From: Flammeovirgaceae bacterium UBA5585
Lineage (GTDB): Bacteria; Bacteroidota; Bacteroidia; Cytophagales; Cyclobacteriaceae
Length of the DNA stretch: 64,000 nucleotides
Reading direction: 5' to 3'
Assembly: GCA_002425185.1 (NCBI GenBank)
Contig: DILT01000013.1
Coordinates: 186,001 to 250,000 of the forward strand
Below the pieces are notes generated by a model. That model saw nothing but the letters and a program-made list of their open reading frames with translations, had not been told where the DNA came from and made no database searches. The position numbers and the translations under genes were made by a program. Positions within the stretch are counted from its first letter, which is position 1, and each line of letters opens with the position of its first letter. Below are positions 8,601-15,949 of the stretch, piece after piece.

Positions 8601-8847
8601 CAATGCTGCGCACGGAGGCCGTGTGCCCCAGCAGGTTTCTGATTTCGCGGGTGTTGTTCAGGTTCCAGAGCTTAATGGATTTATCACGGCTGCCCGTAGC
8701 CAGCAAGGTGCTATCGGGATGCAGCGCCAGACACAGCACGGATTGATCATGACCTTTTTGAATAACAGTTTCAACTTGTGTTACCTGTGCTGTTGCGCTA
8801 ACCCAAAAAAAAGTAAGCGCAAGGATAAGGTTTGATCGGAAAGTCAT
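5611..8847 (-). CDS. Exported WD40-repeat protein with C-terminal caspase-like (C14) peptidase domain
   Basis: The protein has 1078 residues. A signal peptide (NLILALTFFWVSATAQ) leads into about ten WD40 repeats, several with classical cores such as FSPDGKTLASCANDETFRLW and ending in LW or VW. They cover roughly residues 25-650, probably as two propellers. A linker (650-825) containing a stretch that looks Ig-like follows. From about 826 there is a C14 caspase-fold domain with catalytic His909 in YYAGHG and Cys962 in DACQSG, so the dyad is intact. Metacaspase-like enzymes usually cut after Arg or Lys. WD40-C14 fusions occur in filamentous or social bacteria and Bacteroidota, and are mostly cytoplasmic; the signal peptide here argues for the periplasm or cell surface. 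It is the last gene of a minus-strand block, 59 bp after the ATP-grasp gene. Confidence 0.88.
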   Translation of the reverse strand: MTFRSNLILALTFFWVSATAQVTQVETVIQKGHDQSVLCLALHPDSTLLATGSRDKSIKLWNLNNTREIRNLLGHTASVRSIAFSPDGKTLASCANDETFRLWNIQTGETLYRSEPMGDLLTSVAFLADGKHLLIGGYPWEAFVFNIQEKKIIRKIKVSPNKGTGSGVQVAVSGNGEWFSIAEDNHTAQVFDAKSFELKYTLKREDGYCGGCPSYTVFSPDSKFLYLASHSGALKKYDLATGHLYKSLVPELRDIQGMAISPDGSTLLLIHEREASLYDAERGSLLKTFATEEKAKFNRGLFSFQNDRVIFVKENNLAEARTLNDTPHSVFTGILNERDKGGVTYDPNFYWESHIARYIRIKNELKIAPDGKSLIRGKFGTKLKQWDMASGQQVHEFIGHDKAPYCFDFSNDGKLMVSSGADGKVVLWDLVSGDSLRSWKAHREPVFDIRFSPDGKKILTSSWDATIKIFDANTGKQLQYIDLQNNSGFVAAWHQNNLYFFVARLNKTLEMWEPDTKSVVRSFVGHTDGVSSIQQSKDGQRLLSASWDGTVRLWNIATGLSIMKLSSHEGNVHTAIFSNNEQFIFSAGADRTINVWNAANGNLLYQLTGHQADVTSLAISKDDKTLISHSLDGITKFWDLENKKEFYEHIHLAERDWMVKTRDGYFSITANARDKIHFVSGLTTFDVEQFFETFFRPDLLPSLYKNRGAGTPQKTLQGKLQSSPPPDVRVAVLPAADGKRAEVFVRITERGGGIDEVKLLHNGKSIALSKPPERKKYKKDEQVIVKEEIALVGGENTFSASAFNLDRVESATHSMSVVAEVPMKPGTCHLFVVGINKYKNSKLELNYARPDAESFKKVLMENTKGIFKSLEVHALYDEDASKANILQTLDKLAAQVKPEDVFIFYYAGHGSMADNRFFFIPSESIRLYDIKSLEKEAIPASMLQEKFRNIAALKQMIIMDACQSGGSVELLATRGAAEEKAIAQLSRSAGIHVLASAGSEQFATEFAELGHGLFTYVLIKALHGAADGAPLDGKVTIYELKSYLDDQVPEMTRQLKGKPQYPFTFSRGQDFPVILKEE

Positions 8848-8906
8848 GTTGATTAGTGTTAGTAGCGGAACGACAAGTTACGAAATAGGAAAAGAACAGG
8901 AAGAAT

Positions 8907-9989
8907 TCATCCTTTGAAAATCCTTATCCACATGCTGGCAACAGCATAACTGATCTTACGCATTAAAATATAGTGCGGTTTTTTCTTAACCAGTCGGGTG
9001 CGAAACCCCATGCTGATGCGGTACCACAATGAAGTACGCATCGCTGCCAGGTCAGCCGCGGTAATGGTAAGTTCAAGGTGTTCGTCACCTGAATAATCTG
9101 TTTCTTCCAGCGCTACAAAAAACTGCTTATAAAACTCATCACGCATCAGCCGTTGTGGTGAGGGGTCATTCTTTCGATTTCGCGGAGGACGCACAAAAGA
9201 AGGGTTCAGGTTGATTTCCCAAAGTTGTAACTCACCGTTAACCAATGCGTAATCAGACCGGCCATAGGTGATATTCGCTTCATTAAACACTTTCTGCAAC
9301 CACTCCTTATGTGGATTGGTGCGCATATACTCTTCCACATCCGCCTGGCGTTGTTGCATCAATGCATCCTCCGGGCGTACGGTTGATTTCACCATCCAGC
9401 CCGGACTGTAGTTGAGGTAACGGGGCATGATTTTTTCACCCAGCACAAAGCCCGACATCTTAATAAATACCCCATCGCCAGCTGAAGCATCCACGAATTC
9501 TACGATCAGCAAGTCGTATGGCACATACCCTAGCGCCCGCAATAAACGAAGATGGTACTTCACTTCCTTTGCTTCATACAATAAGGGAGTAAGTGCACCC
9601 GTGTGCCGGTCGGCCTCCCGAATAAACAACGGAAATTTCAGGTGATCGAAAGATTCGGTGGCGTGCACCACATCAAATTTATTCACGCCAAGTGCATACA
9701 TGCGCTTGAGTAAATCGTAGCGCAGCAACACCTTACCCGGATCGTTAAACAGTTTCAGGTTTGGATACTGGCTTTTCAGCTGCGCAAAAATCCGTGTGAT
9801 CACCTCACGTTGTCGTGGATTGAGTAAATCGAAATCAGAAAAAATAAATGAGCCGGCCTTTAGGGATCGCAAACGTTCAAGGTTCTCGTAATGAATAATG
9901 GTGAAGCGATCGGCAAAGTGCGTTCCGCGTGATCGCAAAAAATTCTGGATCGGGTGACGGTTTCTTCGGGTAACCAGAAAGTAAATCAT
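8907..9989 (-). CDS. ATP-grasp-like protein of unknown substrate
   Basis: The protein has 360 residues and is soluble. The C-terminal half carries SDYALVNGELQLWEINLNPS (about 245-265), which resembles the Mg2+/ATP-binding D...WEIN.NP signature of ATP-grasp ligases. Residues 100-190 (LLRYDLLKRMYALGVNKFDV, KFPLFIREADRHTG) fit the preceding lid and lysine-bearing region. The N-terminal 90 residues could be the pre-ATP-grasp Rossmann part. The Walker-type loop is not obvious, so the fold call rests on the C-terminal signature. Its start overlaps the stop of the upstream DAACS transporter by 4 bp, so the two are translationally coupled; peptide- or amino-acid-ligase activity on a transported substrate is conceivable but unproven. 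Confidence 0.6.
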   Translation of the reverse strand: MIYFLVTRRNRHPIQNFLRSRGTHFADRFTIIHYENLERLRSLKAGSFIFSDFDLLNPRQREVITRIFAQLKSQYPNLKLFNDPGKVLLRYDLLKRMYALGVNKFDVVHATESFDHLKFPLFIREADRHTGALTPLLYEAKEVKYHLRLLRALGYVPYDLLIVEFVDASAGDGVFIKMSGFVLGEKIMPRYLNYSPGWMVKSTVRPEDALMQQRQADVEEYMRTNPHKEWLQKVFNEANITYGRSDYALVNGELQLWEINLNPSFVRPPRNRKNDPSPQRLMRDEFYKQFFVALEETDYSGDEHLELTITAADLAAMRTSLWYRISMGFRTRLVKKKPHYILMRKISYAVASMWIRIFKG

Positions 9990-11221
9990 ACCGGTAGTTG
10001 TGGATCAAGTTTCGGTACAACTGTTTCACCCCGCGAAGCCCAACGAACCGTTAAGGATGTTACGGCAGCTGTTTCGGTAACATTCAATATGGTCTTAAAC
10101 ACATCGGGTATGGCATCCAGGGCTTTTAATAATACAACACCTTCCAGGGGAATACCGGCCGCAAGAAACACGGGCAAGCTATACACGTTACCGGTTTGAG
10201 GTAAGCCCGGGCTACCAAAACTGGTAAGCATCATCAAGCCAAGAAAAAGTAACACATTGGGTAACTCAATAGGTAAGTTGTACAGGTGTGATAACAGTAA
10301 AAACGAAAAAGGATTGGCCACCAGCAGGTTTACCCGAAAGAAGGAAACAAAAACCGGCACAGCTGAACCGGCCACTTCATCCGCAACACCCATGCGTTTC
10401 ATACTCACCAACAGGGCCGGCAAGGTAGCCAATGACGAACAGGTGCTGGCCGCAACCCATTGTGACGGCAGCAAGTCCCGAAAGAATTGTTTAACCGAGA
10501 TATGACCAAAGAAAAACACAGCAGCATATTGAACCAACGTAAACAGGATCAGTACCAGGCAAACGCCTGCAATGTAAACTCCAGCAATACCGGGTAGCAG
10601 TGCGCCATTGCGCATCGTAATTATCAGGGCCAGGCTGGCCACTGAAAAGGGCAGTGCCAAAAACACGTAACGCAACCCTGTAAAAAGTTTTTTGCTGATT
10701 CGTGTCGTGTGCTCAACTATGTTTTGTTTCAGGGATGAGAAGAAATTTATGATAACAGCAAACAGTAGTGTTGCGATGATAAAAGGAATGATCAGCCTGG
10801 CTATCCACGTCTGAAGGAGTGAGAGTTGTTGGGTGATGGTAAAGGTTGTTTCCGGTGCTACGGTTGTTACCGTCCAGCCTGAAACAATGGGTGGCGTTAC
10901 CCGCAGTAACAATACGCCAAACAGAATGGATACACCGGCACCCAGCACAAGCATCACCACATGAATACTGATTCCGCACAAAGCCAGCTTTCCGGCCGCC
11001 TTCGATTGCAGCAAGTGGAGTAAACTCACCAACAGGTATGTACTCACTAACGGAATAGCCAGTAAAAGCAAAACAATAATCCATAGTTTAGCAAATCCTT
11101 CAGCGTAGGGTAACAACCATTCTACCCGCCATGCGGATGGCAATACTCCCAACGCAATACCCACCACCATGCCCATGGCCGATCCGAAGGAAAGGTATCG
11201 TGAAAGGATTTTTTCACTCAT
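9986..11221 (-). CDS. Divergent DAACS-family (SDF) carboxylate/amino-acid symporter, paralog 1
   Basis: The protein has 411 residues with eight membrane helices and two re-entrant loops, as in GltPh/EAAT carriers. HP1 is recognisable (STCSSLATLP) and TM8 reads LDAIPDVFKTILNVTET. Against GltPh TM8 (D394..R397 T398..N401..D405), the substrate Asp, Thr and Asn are kept, Arg is Lys, and the sodium-ligand Asp is Thr. The TM7 motif NMDGT is absent; VSFFRVNLLV stands there. The sequence suggests an elevator-type carrier with altered cation coupling or side-chain specificity. It overlaps its paralog by 8 bp upstream and the ATP-grasp gene by 4 bp downstream. Family call is firm, substrate unknown. 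Confidence 0.82.
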   Translation of the reverse strand: MSEKILSRYLSFGSAMGMVVGIALGVLPSAWRVEWLLPYAEGFAKLWIIVLLLLAIPLVSTYLLVSLLHLLQSKAAGKLALCGISIHVVMLVLGAGVSILFGVLLLRVTPPIVSGWTVTTVAPETTFTITQQLSLLQTWIARLIIPFIIATLLFAVIINFFSSLKQNIVEHTTRISKKLFTGLRYVFLALPFSVASLALIITMRNGALLPGIAGVYIAGVCLVLILFTLVQYAAVFFFGHISVKQFFRDLLPSQWVAASTCSSLATLPALLVSMKRMGVADEVAGSAVPVFVSFFRVNLLVANPFSFLLLSHLYNLPIELPNVLLFLGLMMLTSFGSPGLPQTGNVYSLPVFLAAGIPLEGVVLLKALDAIPDVFKTILNVTETAAVTSLTVRWASRGETVVPKLDPQLPV

Positions 11222-12467
11222 GGGCTATAGGATTTACCGAAGCTGAAGCAGATCGTGTAACCAGCGAAGCAAGGGTCATCGTCTCAGTAACATTGAGTAC
11301 CGTTTTAAACACATCGGGTATGGCATCAATGGCTTTGGTGAGCACAATCATTTCCAGGGGAACACCAAGCGCCAGAAAGACAGGCATCGTGGCGAGTTTA
11401 CCTCCACTGGGCACACCCGGACTGCCAAAACTCAACACCATAATCAATAGCAAAAACAATACAGTGGAAGAAACATCGGTTGGGATATTGTAAATGGTTG
11501 TGAGGAAAACATAAGAAAAGACAGAGCTAACCGATCGGTTTAACCGGAATACAGAAACGGACAATGGAATCACCAAACCCGTAACGGATGGTGGCAGTTC
11601 TGCTTCCTGTTCTGCACGCTGTAACAATACAGGCATGGTAGCCAATGACGACCGTGTGCTGGCGGCAACAACCTGTGCCGGAAACAACGCGCGTATGAAT
11701 TTTCTGACAGGGCATTGTCCAAATGCTGCCACTATACCGTAAAGAAACAACGTGAGCACAATCAGCATAATAACCAGGGCCAGCACGTAGCGTCCCATCA
11801 ATCCGGCCAGCGCAAAGCCCGACTCGGCTGCCATGGCAAAGGTTAGTGCAAACGCGGCTACCGGCAAAAGCAGCAACACATAGTTCATCACATCCATAGC
11901 GCTTGAAGAAACTTTAGTTGCCTGGTTTAGCATCCATGCATGTTGCCTAGTAAAAAAACGGGAGAGTATTACAGCCAGAATGGCCACAACAAGTAAGGAG
12001 GGTAAAATCAATTTTGCTGCGAAGGTCTGGTAAGCATCTGAATACACAAGCCAGGTAAATGTTTTATCCGATTTGGAAATGTGCTCCGGCAATAAATCAC
12101 TTGCCGTAAGCATTACTCCACCGGTAATGAGATCATTGAATAAATAACTGGCCAGCATGGTAAAGGCCACACCCACCACCATGATGAGCATGTGAAAAGC
12201 TAAGGCATGTCCTCCGATTTTTCCGGCAAACTTTCCATCCGACATAGACGAGATAATGCCATACAGGTAGGAGGCAACCAATGGAATAGCCAGCGTGATT
12301 AATGCCGATAACCAGAGTTTACCGAGCAATGAAGCATAGGGGATAGACTCAAGAACTGACTGTGATTGATTTGTATAAACCCATAACCCCAGGCCAAAGC
12401 CCAACAGCAGACCGATAAAGGCACCAACGGCTAAGTAAAGCGATCGACTTGATTCAAAAGTGGCCAG
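11214..12467 (-). CDS. Divergent DAACS-family (SDF) symporter, paralog 2, probable CTG start
   Basis: This is a tandem paralog of the next gene, with the same architecture: HP1 STRSSLATMP, TM8 IDAIPDVFKTVLNVTET, and FRLNRSV where NMDGT is expected in TM7. The open frame has no ATG at its 5' end. The first TTG at 12404 would cut TM1 in half. Reading upstream in frame to 12467 gives (CTG)ATFESSRSLYLAVGAFIG, which aligns with the paralog start MSEKILSRYLSFGSAMGMV in both length and content. I therefore place the start at the CTG 12465-12467. A stop codon at 12480-12482 limits further extension. A base error in an ATG is the alternative. The gene probably forms one transcript with paralog 1 and the ATP-grasp gene. 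Confidence 0.78.
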   Translation of the reverse strand: MATFESSRSLYLAVGAFIGLLLGFGLGLWVYTNQSQSVLESIPYASLLGKLWLSALITLAIPLVASYLYGIISSMSDGKFAGKIGGHALAFHMLIMVVGVAFTMLASYLFNDLITGGVMLTASDLLPEHISKSDKTFTWLVYSDAYQTFAAKLILPSLLVVAILAVILSRFFTRQHAWMLNQATKVSSSAMDVMNYVLLLLPVAAFALTFAMAAESGFALAGLMGRYVLALVIMLIVLTLFLYGIVAAFGQCPVRKFIRALFPAQVVAASTRSSLATMPVLLQRAEQEAELPPSVTGLVIPLSVSVFRLNRSVSSVFSYVFLTTIYNIPTDVSSTVLFLLLIMVLSFGSPGVPSGGKLATMPVFLALGVPLEMIVLTKAIDAIPDVFKTVLNVTETMTLASLVTRSASASVNPIAHE

Positions 12468-12541
12468 GGCGGTGGAGGGTTACAACTAGGGAAAGTACTA
12501 AAACCTACCCGACAACAATAACCGTTTGCAGATTTTTTGTA

Positions 12542-12991
12542 CTACTCTCCAAAATACCCTACACTTTTCGCCATCAACCCAGCCAATAATGGAATAGTGA
12601 ACAACAGTAGTAGTTCAAGCCGCAGCATCCAGAAAATTTTACCGGGAATGGTAACCACTTCCTCCGGGTTGCCCTTACGATTTTTCAAAAAGAAAATGGT
12701 AGGGTAAATGGAAAGCAATCCAATGCATACAAATAGCGAAAGCTTGAGATGGAAAATCCAGTTTTTGCTATAGAACTCCGCGGGTTTACCAAAACCACCC
12801 AGCCATAAGGTTAATCCTGCACCAAGCAATACCAATGCGGCAATGCCATACACACCATCAATGCGCGCCAGCCTGCTGATTTCATTTCGGCTTAGTTCCT
12901 TTTTTAAGAGCAGATGCTCCGCTACTAATGTGGCGGCAATGGTAAAAATGCTGATGAAATGAACATAACGAAGCAGAAGTTCGGTGGTCAT
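12542..12991 (-). CDS. DUF2214-family four-helix inner-membrane protein
   Basis: The protein has 149 residues and four hydrophobic helices (about 10-30, 45-65, 80-100 and 120-145). The opening LLLRYVHFISIFTIAATLVA followed by EHLLLKKEL, with conserved His11 and Glu24, matches DUF2214 proteins. The family is uncharacterised; its conserved His and acidic residues in helices 1-2 resemble CopD-like or cytochrome b561-like bundles, which is only a suggestion. The stop lies 74 bp before the DAACS start and the start is 2 bp after the acetyltransferase stop, so it likely belongs to the same transcript. Confidence 0.7.
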   Translation of the reverse strand: MTTELLLRYVHFISIFTIAATLVAEHLLLKKELSRNEISRLARIDGVYGIAALVLLGAGLTLWLGGFGKPAEFYSKNWIFHLKLSLFVCIGLLSIYPTIFFLKNRKGNPEEVVTIPGKIFWMLRLELLLLFTIPLLAGLMAKSVGYFGE

Positions 12992-12993
12992 AC

Positions 12994-13473
12994 CTAATTT
13001 AATTTCTTTTTATAAAATGTATCGCAGGCAAAGTGACCGGTGTTGCCGCATGCCTTCGGTATTTTTTCAAAACCATTTTTTTCATACAGTTTCATAGCGC
13101 CTTTCATCGTATTAAACGTTTCCAGGTAGCAATATGTAAAACCAATTTCAGTGGCCGCTTTCAAACACGCCTCCAGCACGTACTGCCCCCAACCCTTACC
13201 CCTGCCTTCCGGCAGAAAATACATCTTCTTCAACTCGCAGGTATCGGCATCGCCTCCTTCCAGGGGTGCTACACCGCCACCCCCAACCAATCTTCCATGC
13301 TCTTCACATACAAAGTACGCATACCGGGATTGGGTATAGGTAGCGTACATATCATCCACTTCCTTATCGTGTATAGCAAACCCCTGGCCGCTGGCACCAA
13401 ATTCGGGCATAACGGTTCGGATAATGTTGGCTACCTGTACATTGTCTTCCGGACGAATTTTGCGGATTGTCAT
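12994..13473 (-). CDS. GNAT-family N-acetyltransferase
   Basis: From the ATG at 13473 the protein has 159 residues and begins MTIRKIRPEDN, the typical first strand of GNAT enzymes. A longer frame to 13503 adds ten residues that do not fit the fold. Residues 55-120 hold the acetyl-CoA-binding motif A (LKKMYFLPEGRGKGWGQYVL, the R/QxxGxG/A signature), and YEKNGFEKIP is the usual C-terminal motif. It transfers an acetyl group from acetyl-CoA to an unknown amine. It is the first gene of the minus-strand block and is divergent from the S9 peptidase, sharing a short 65-bp intergenic region. Confidence 0.85.
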   Translation of the reverse strand: MTIRKIRPEDNVQVANIIRTVMPEFGASGQGFAIHDKEVDDMYATYTQSRYAYFVCEEHGRLVGGGGVAPLEGGDADTCELKKMYFLPEGRGKGWGQYVLEACLKAATEIGFTYCYLETFNTMKGAMKLYEKNGFEKIPKACGNTGHFACDTFYKKKLN

Positions 13474-13538
13474 TCGTGTAAAAGTGATAAACTTCAGGTG
13501 CAATATATTCTATCTTGTCGTCAAAAAATATAATCCCT

Positions 13539-15878
13539 ATGCGTACGCTTACCGGTTTTCTTTTTTTGTTATTCTCAATCTCGGCAACTGCCCAGCTCAC
13601 CGAGCTGACGGTAGAAAAAATTATGCGCGACCCAAAATGGATCGGCACCTCACCTTCCAACATACGCTGGTCGCACGACAGTAAAACAGTTTACTTTAAC
13701 TGGAACCCTGAAAATGCTGCGGGTGATTCGCTTTATAAAATCACGCTGCAAAACCGAACACCTCAGAAAGTATCAAAAGCCGAACGCATGAACCTGCCCG
13801 GTAACGGCACCTATAACAATGCCTATACAAAAATGGTGTACGAAAAAAATGGTGATATTTTTTTACTGGATGTGGCTTCCGGAAAATCAATCACCATCAC
13901 CAACACGGTTGGCCGCGAAAGTAACCCCTATTTTTCGGGGGATGAGAAAAAGATAGTCTACACGTACGATCAAAACCTGTATTCATGGGAAATCGGAACC
14001 GGAAACTTCACTCAACTTACCGACTTTAAACGAGGAAAAAAACCATCATCACCGGCAGAAACCGAACAACAAAAGTGGCTCAAACAGGATCAGCTCGCTT
14101 ACATCCAGATCTTGAAAGAAAGAAAAGATAATCGTGAAGCTACGCGCAACCATCAAAAAACAGAACAACCCAAACGCCCCAAAGAAATTTACCTCGATGA
14201 TAAAATGCTGAGCCAGGCAAGACTTAGTCCGGACGGGAACTTCGTAACCTTTTCCCTCACCAAAAACGCCAACGCAAAAGCTACTATCGTTCCGAATTAT
14301 GTTACGGAAAGTGGTTTTACTGAAGACCTGAATACCCGTACCAAAGTAGGTGCTCCGCAAAACGCTCAAGAGTTTTTTGTGTACGACATTAAGCGCGACT
14401 CTGTGCTCCTTGTAAAGACGGATGATATCCCGGGCATTATGGACAAACCTGCCTACCTGGCTGGCAAAGAGGAGGGCAAAGAGAAGAAGCCTCAACCACG
14501 TGCTGTTTCTTTTTTCGGCCCAACGTGGTCGCCTGATGGAAAATATGCTGTAGTGCAGGTTCGCGCTGGCGACAACAAAGATCGGTGGATTATGAAACTG
14601 GATTTGGCCACCCAAAAACTTTCAGTGATTGATCGCCAACATGACGATGCGTGGGTTGGCGGCCCCGGAAGTTTCAGTCTAGGTTGGATCAGCAACACTG
14701 AGCTCTGGTTTGTATCAGAAGAAACCGGCTATGCACATGTGTACGCTTACAATATGGTTACTCAAACCAAACGAGCACTCACATCAGGCAAGTATGAGGT
14801 GCAGCAGGTTACTCTTTCGCGCGACAAGAAAAACTTTTACATGATCACCAACGAAGTGCATCCGGGAGAAAAACAATTATACCGTTTGCCGGTACACGGT
14901 GGTAAAACTGAGCGGCTCACCACCCAGACAGGTGCGCATGAAGTTGAATTGTCACCGGACGAAAAAATGATTGCCTGCCGGTATTCGTACAGCAACAAGC
15001 CGTGGGAGTTATTCATTATGGAGAACCTGCCTGCCGGACAGGCAGGTAAAGCCGGAGCCAAAGCACAACAAATCACCAACTCATTAACTGCTGAATTCAA
15101 ATCGTACGCCTGGCGTGATCCTGTGCTCACCACTTTCAAGGCCCGTGATGGAGCGGATGTTTACACACGTCTTTATAAACCTGAAAAGCCCAATGGCGCA
15201 GCTGTAATTTTTGTACACGGTGCCGGCTATTTACAAAATGCTCACAAGTGGTGGAGCAGTTACTTCCGCGAATACATGTTTCACAACCTGCTGGCCGACA
15301 GAGGCTACACGGTAATTGATATGGACTACCGCGCCAGTGCCGGCTACGGTCGTGATTGGCGCACCGGTATCTACCAATTTATGGGTGGTAAGGATTTAAC
15401 CGATCATGTTGATGGTGCGGAGTGGTTGGTGAAAGAGCATGGTATTGATGCCAGGCGCATTGGCATTTATGGCGGATCATACGGTGGCTTCATTACACTC
15501 ATGGGCATGTTCACTACCCCCGATGTGTTTGCTGCCGGTGCTGCACTTCGCCCGGTTACGGATTGGGCACACTACAATCATGGGTACACGTCAAATATTT
15601 TAAATGTTCCGTACATGGATAGCCTTGCGTACGCCAAAAGCTCGCCTATCTACCATGCTGAAGGATTAAAGGGCGCACTACTTATGTGCCATGGAATGAT
15701 TGATGTAAACGTTCATTTTCAGGATGTGGTGCGCTTATCACAACGCCTGATTGAGCTTGGTAAAGACAATTGGGAACTCGCGGTTTATCCATTAGAAGAT
15801 CACGGCTTTGTGGAGCCGAGCAGCTGGACAGATGAGTATAAACGAATATTGAAGTTGTTTGAAGAGAACCTGAGATAA
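13539..15878 (+). CDS. Exported S9-family prolyl oligopeptidase/acylaminoacyl peptidase-like enzyme
   Basis: The start is taken at the ATG 13539, which yields a clean signal peptide (MRTLTGFLFLLFSISATAQ); an upstream TTG at 13515 would spoil it. The mature protein is a beta-propeller (WSHDSKTVYF, LSPDGNFVTF, WSPDGKYAVV repeats) to about residue 510, then an alpha/beta hydrolase with the nucleophile in GIYGGSYGGF, an acid in MIDVNVHFQD and the His in LEDHGF, so the Ser-Asp-His triad is complete. It should trim peptides in the periplasm. At about residue 497, in the linker between domains, the frame contains LPAGQAG, encoded by a palindrome with perfect 8-bp arms that also occurs in the intergenic repeats; it appears to be an in-frame insertion. 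The gene ends at a stem-loop shared with the convergent gene. Confidence 0.9.
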   Translation: MRTLTGFLFLLFSISATAQLTELTVEKIMRDPKWIGTSPSNIRWSHDSKTVYFNWNPENAAGDSLYKITLQNRTPQKVSKAERMNLPGNGTYNNAYTKMVYEKNGDIFLLDVASGKSITITNTVGRESNPYFSGDEKKIVYTYDQNLYSWEIGTGNFTQLTDFKRGKKPSSPAETEQQKWLKQDQLAYIQILKERKDNREATRNHQKTEQPKRPKEIYLDDKMLSQARLSPDGNFVTFSLTKNANAKATIVPNYVTESGFTEDLNTRTKVGAPQNAQEFFVYDIKRDSVLLVKTDDIPGIMDKPAYLAGKEEGKEKKPQPRAVSFFGPTWSPDGKYAVVQVRAGDNKDRWIMKLDLATQKLSVIDRQHDDAWVGGPGSFSLGWISNTELWFVSEETGYAHVYAYNMVTQTKRALTSGKYEVQQVTLSRDKKNFYMITNEVHPGEKQLYRLPVHGGKTERLTTQTGAHEVELSPDEKMIACRYSYSNKPWELFIMENLPAGQAGKAGAKAQQITNSLTAEFKSYAWRDPVLTTFKARDGADVYTRLYKPEKPNGAAVIFVHGAGYLQNAHKWWSSYFREYMFHNLLADRGYTVIDMDYRASAGYGRDWRTGIYQFMGGKDLTDHVDGAEWLVKEHGIDARRIGIYGGSYGGFITLMGMFTTPDVFAAGAALRPVTDWAHYNHGYTSNILNVPYMDSLAYAKSSPIYHAEGLKGALLMCHGMIDVNVHFQDVVRLSQRLIELGKDNWELAVYPLEDHGFVEPSSWTDEYKRILKLFEENLR
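15026..15046. repeat. Palindrome (CCTGCCTG ... CAGGCAGG) inserted in the S9 peptidase coding sequence
   Basis: Perfect 8-bp arms flank the loop CCGGA. It adds about seven codons (LPAGQAG) without breaking the frame. The same core occurs in repeat copies A and B (294-314, 479-499) and, shortened, at 37688-37702. Confidence 0.8.
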
Positions 15879-15891
15879 GGACACACTTTGA

Positions 15892-15938
15892 TTCATTGCG
15901 CCTTTGTGTATTCTTTTTTAACACAAAGGCGCAATGAA
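15892..15938. terminator. Long stem-loop between convergent genes, probable bidirectional terminator
   Basis: TTCATTGCGCCTTTGTGT (15892-15909) and its exact complement ACACAAAGGCGCAATGAA (15921-15938) form an 18-bp stem with an 11-nt T-rich loop, 13 bp after the S9 stop and 11 bp after the stop of the convergent gene. No classic T-run follows on either side, so it may act as an mRNA end barrier rather than a strict intrinsic terminator. The wording of the stem resembles other gene-end repeats at 37560 and 47739. Confidence 0.6.
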
Positions 15939-15949
15939 CGCAAAGAGCT

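Noticed and set aside
14049..14615. 188-codon minus-strand open frame within the S9 peptidase gene
   Set aside because: Antisense shadow of a clear enzyme gene, no recognisable domain.
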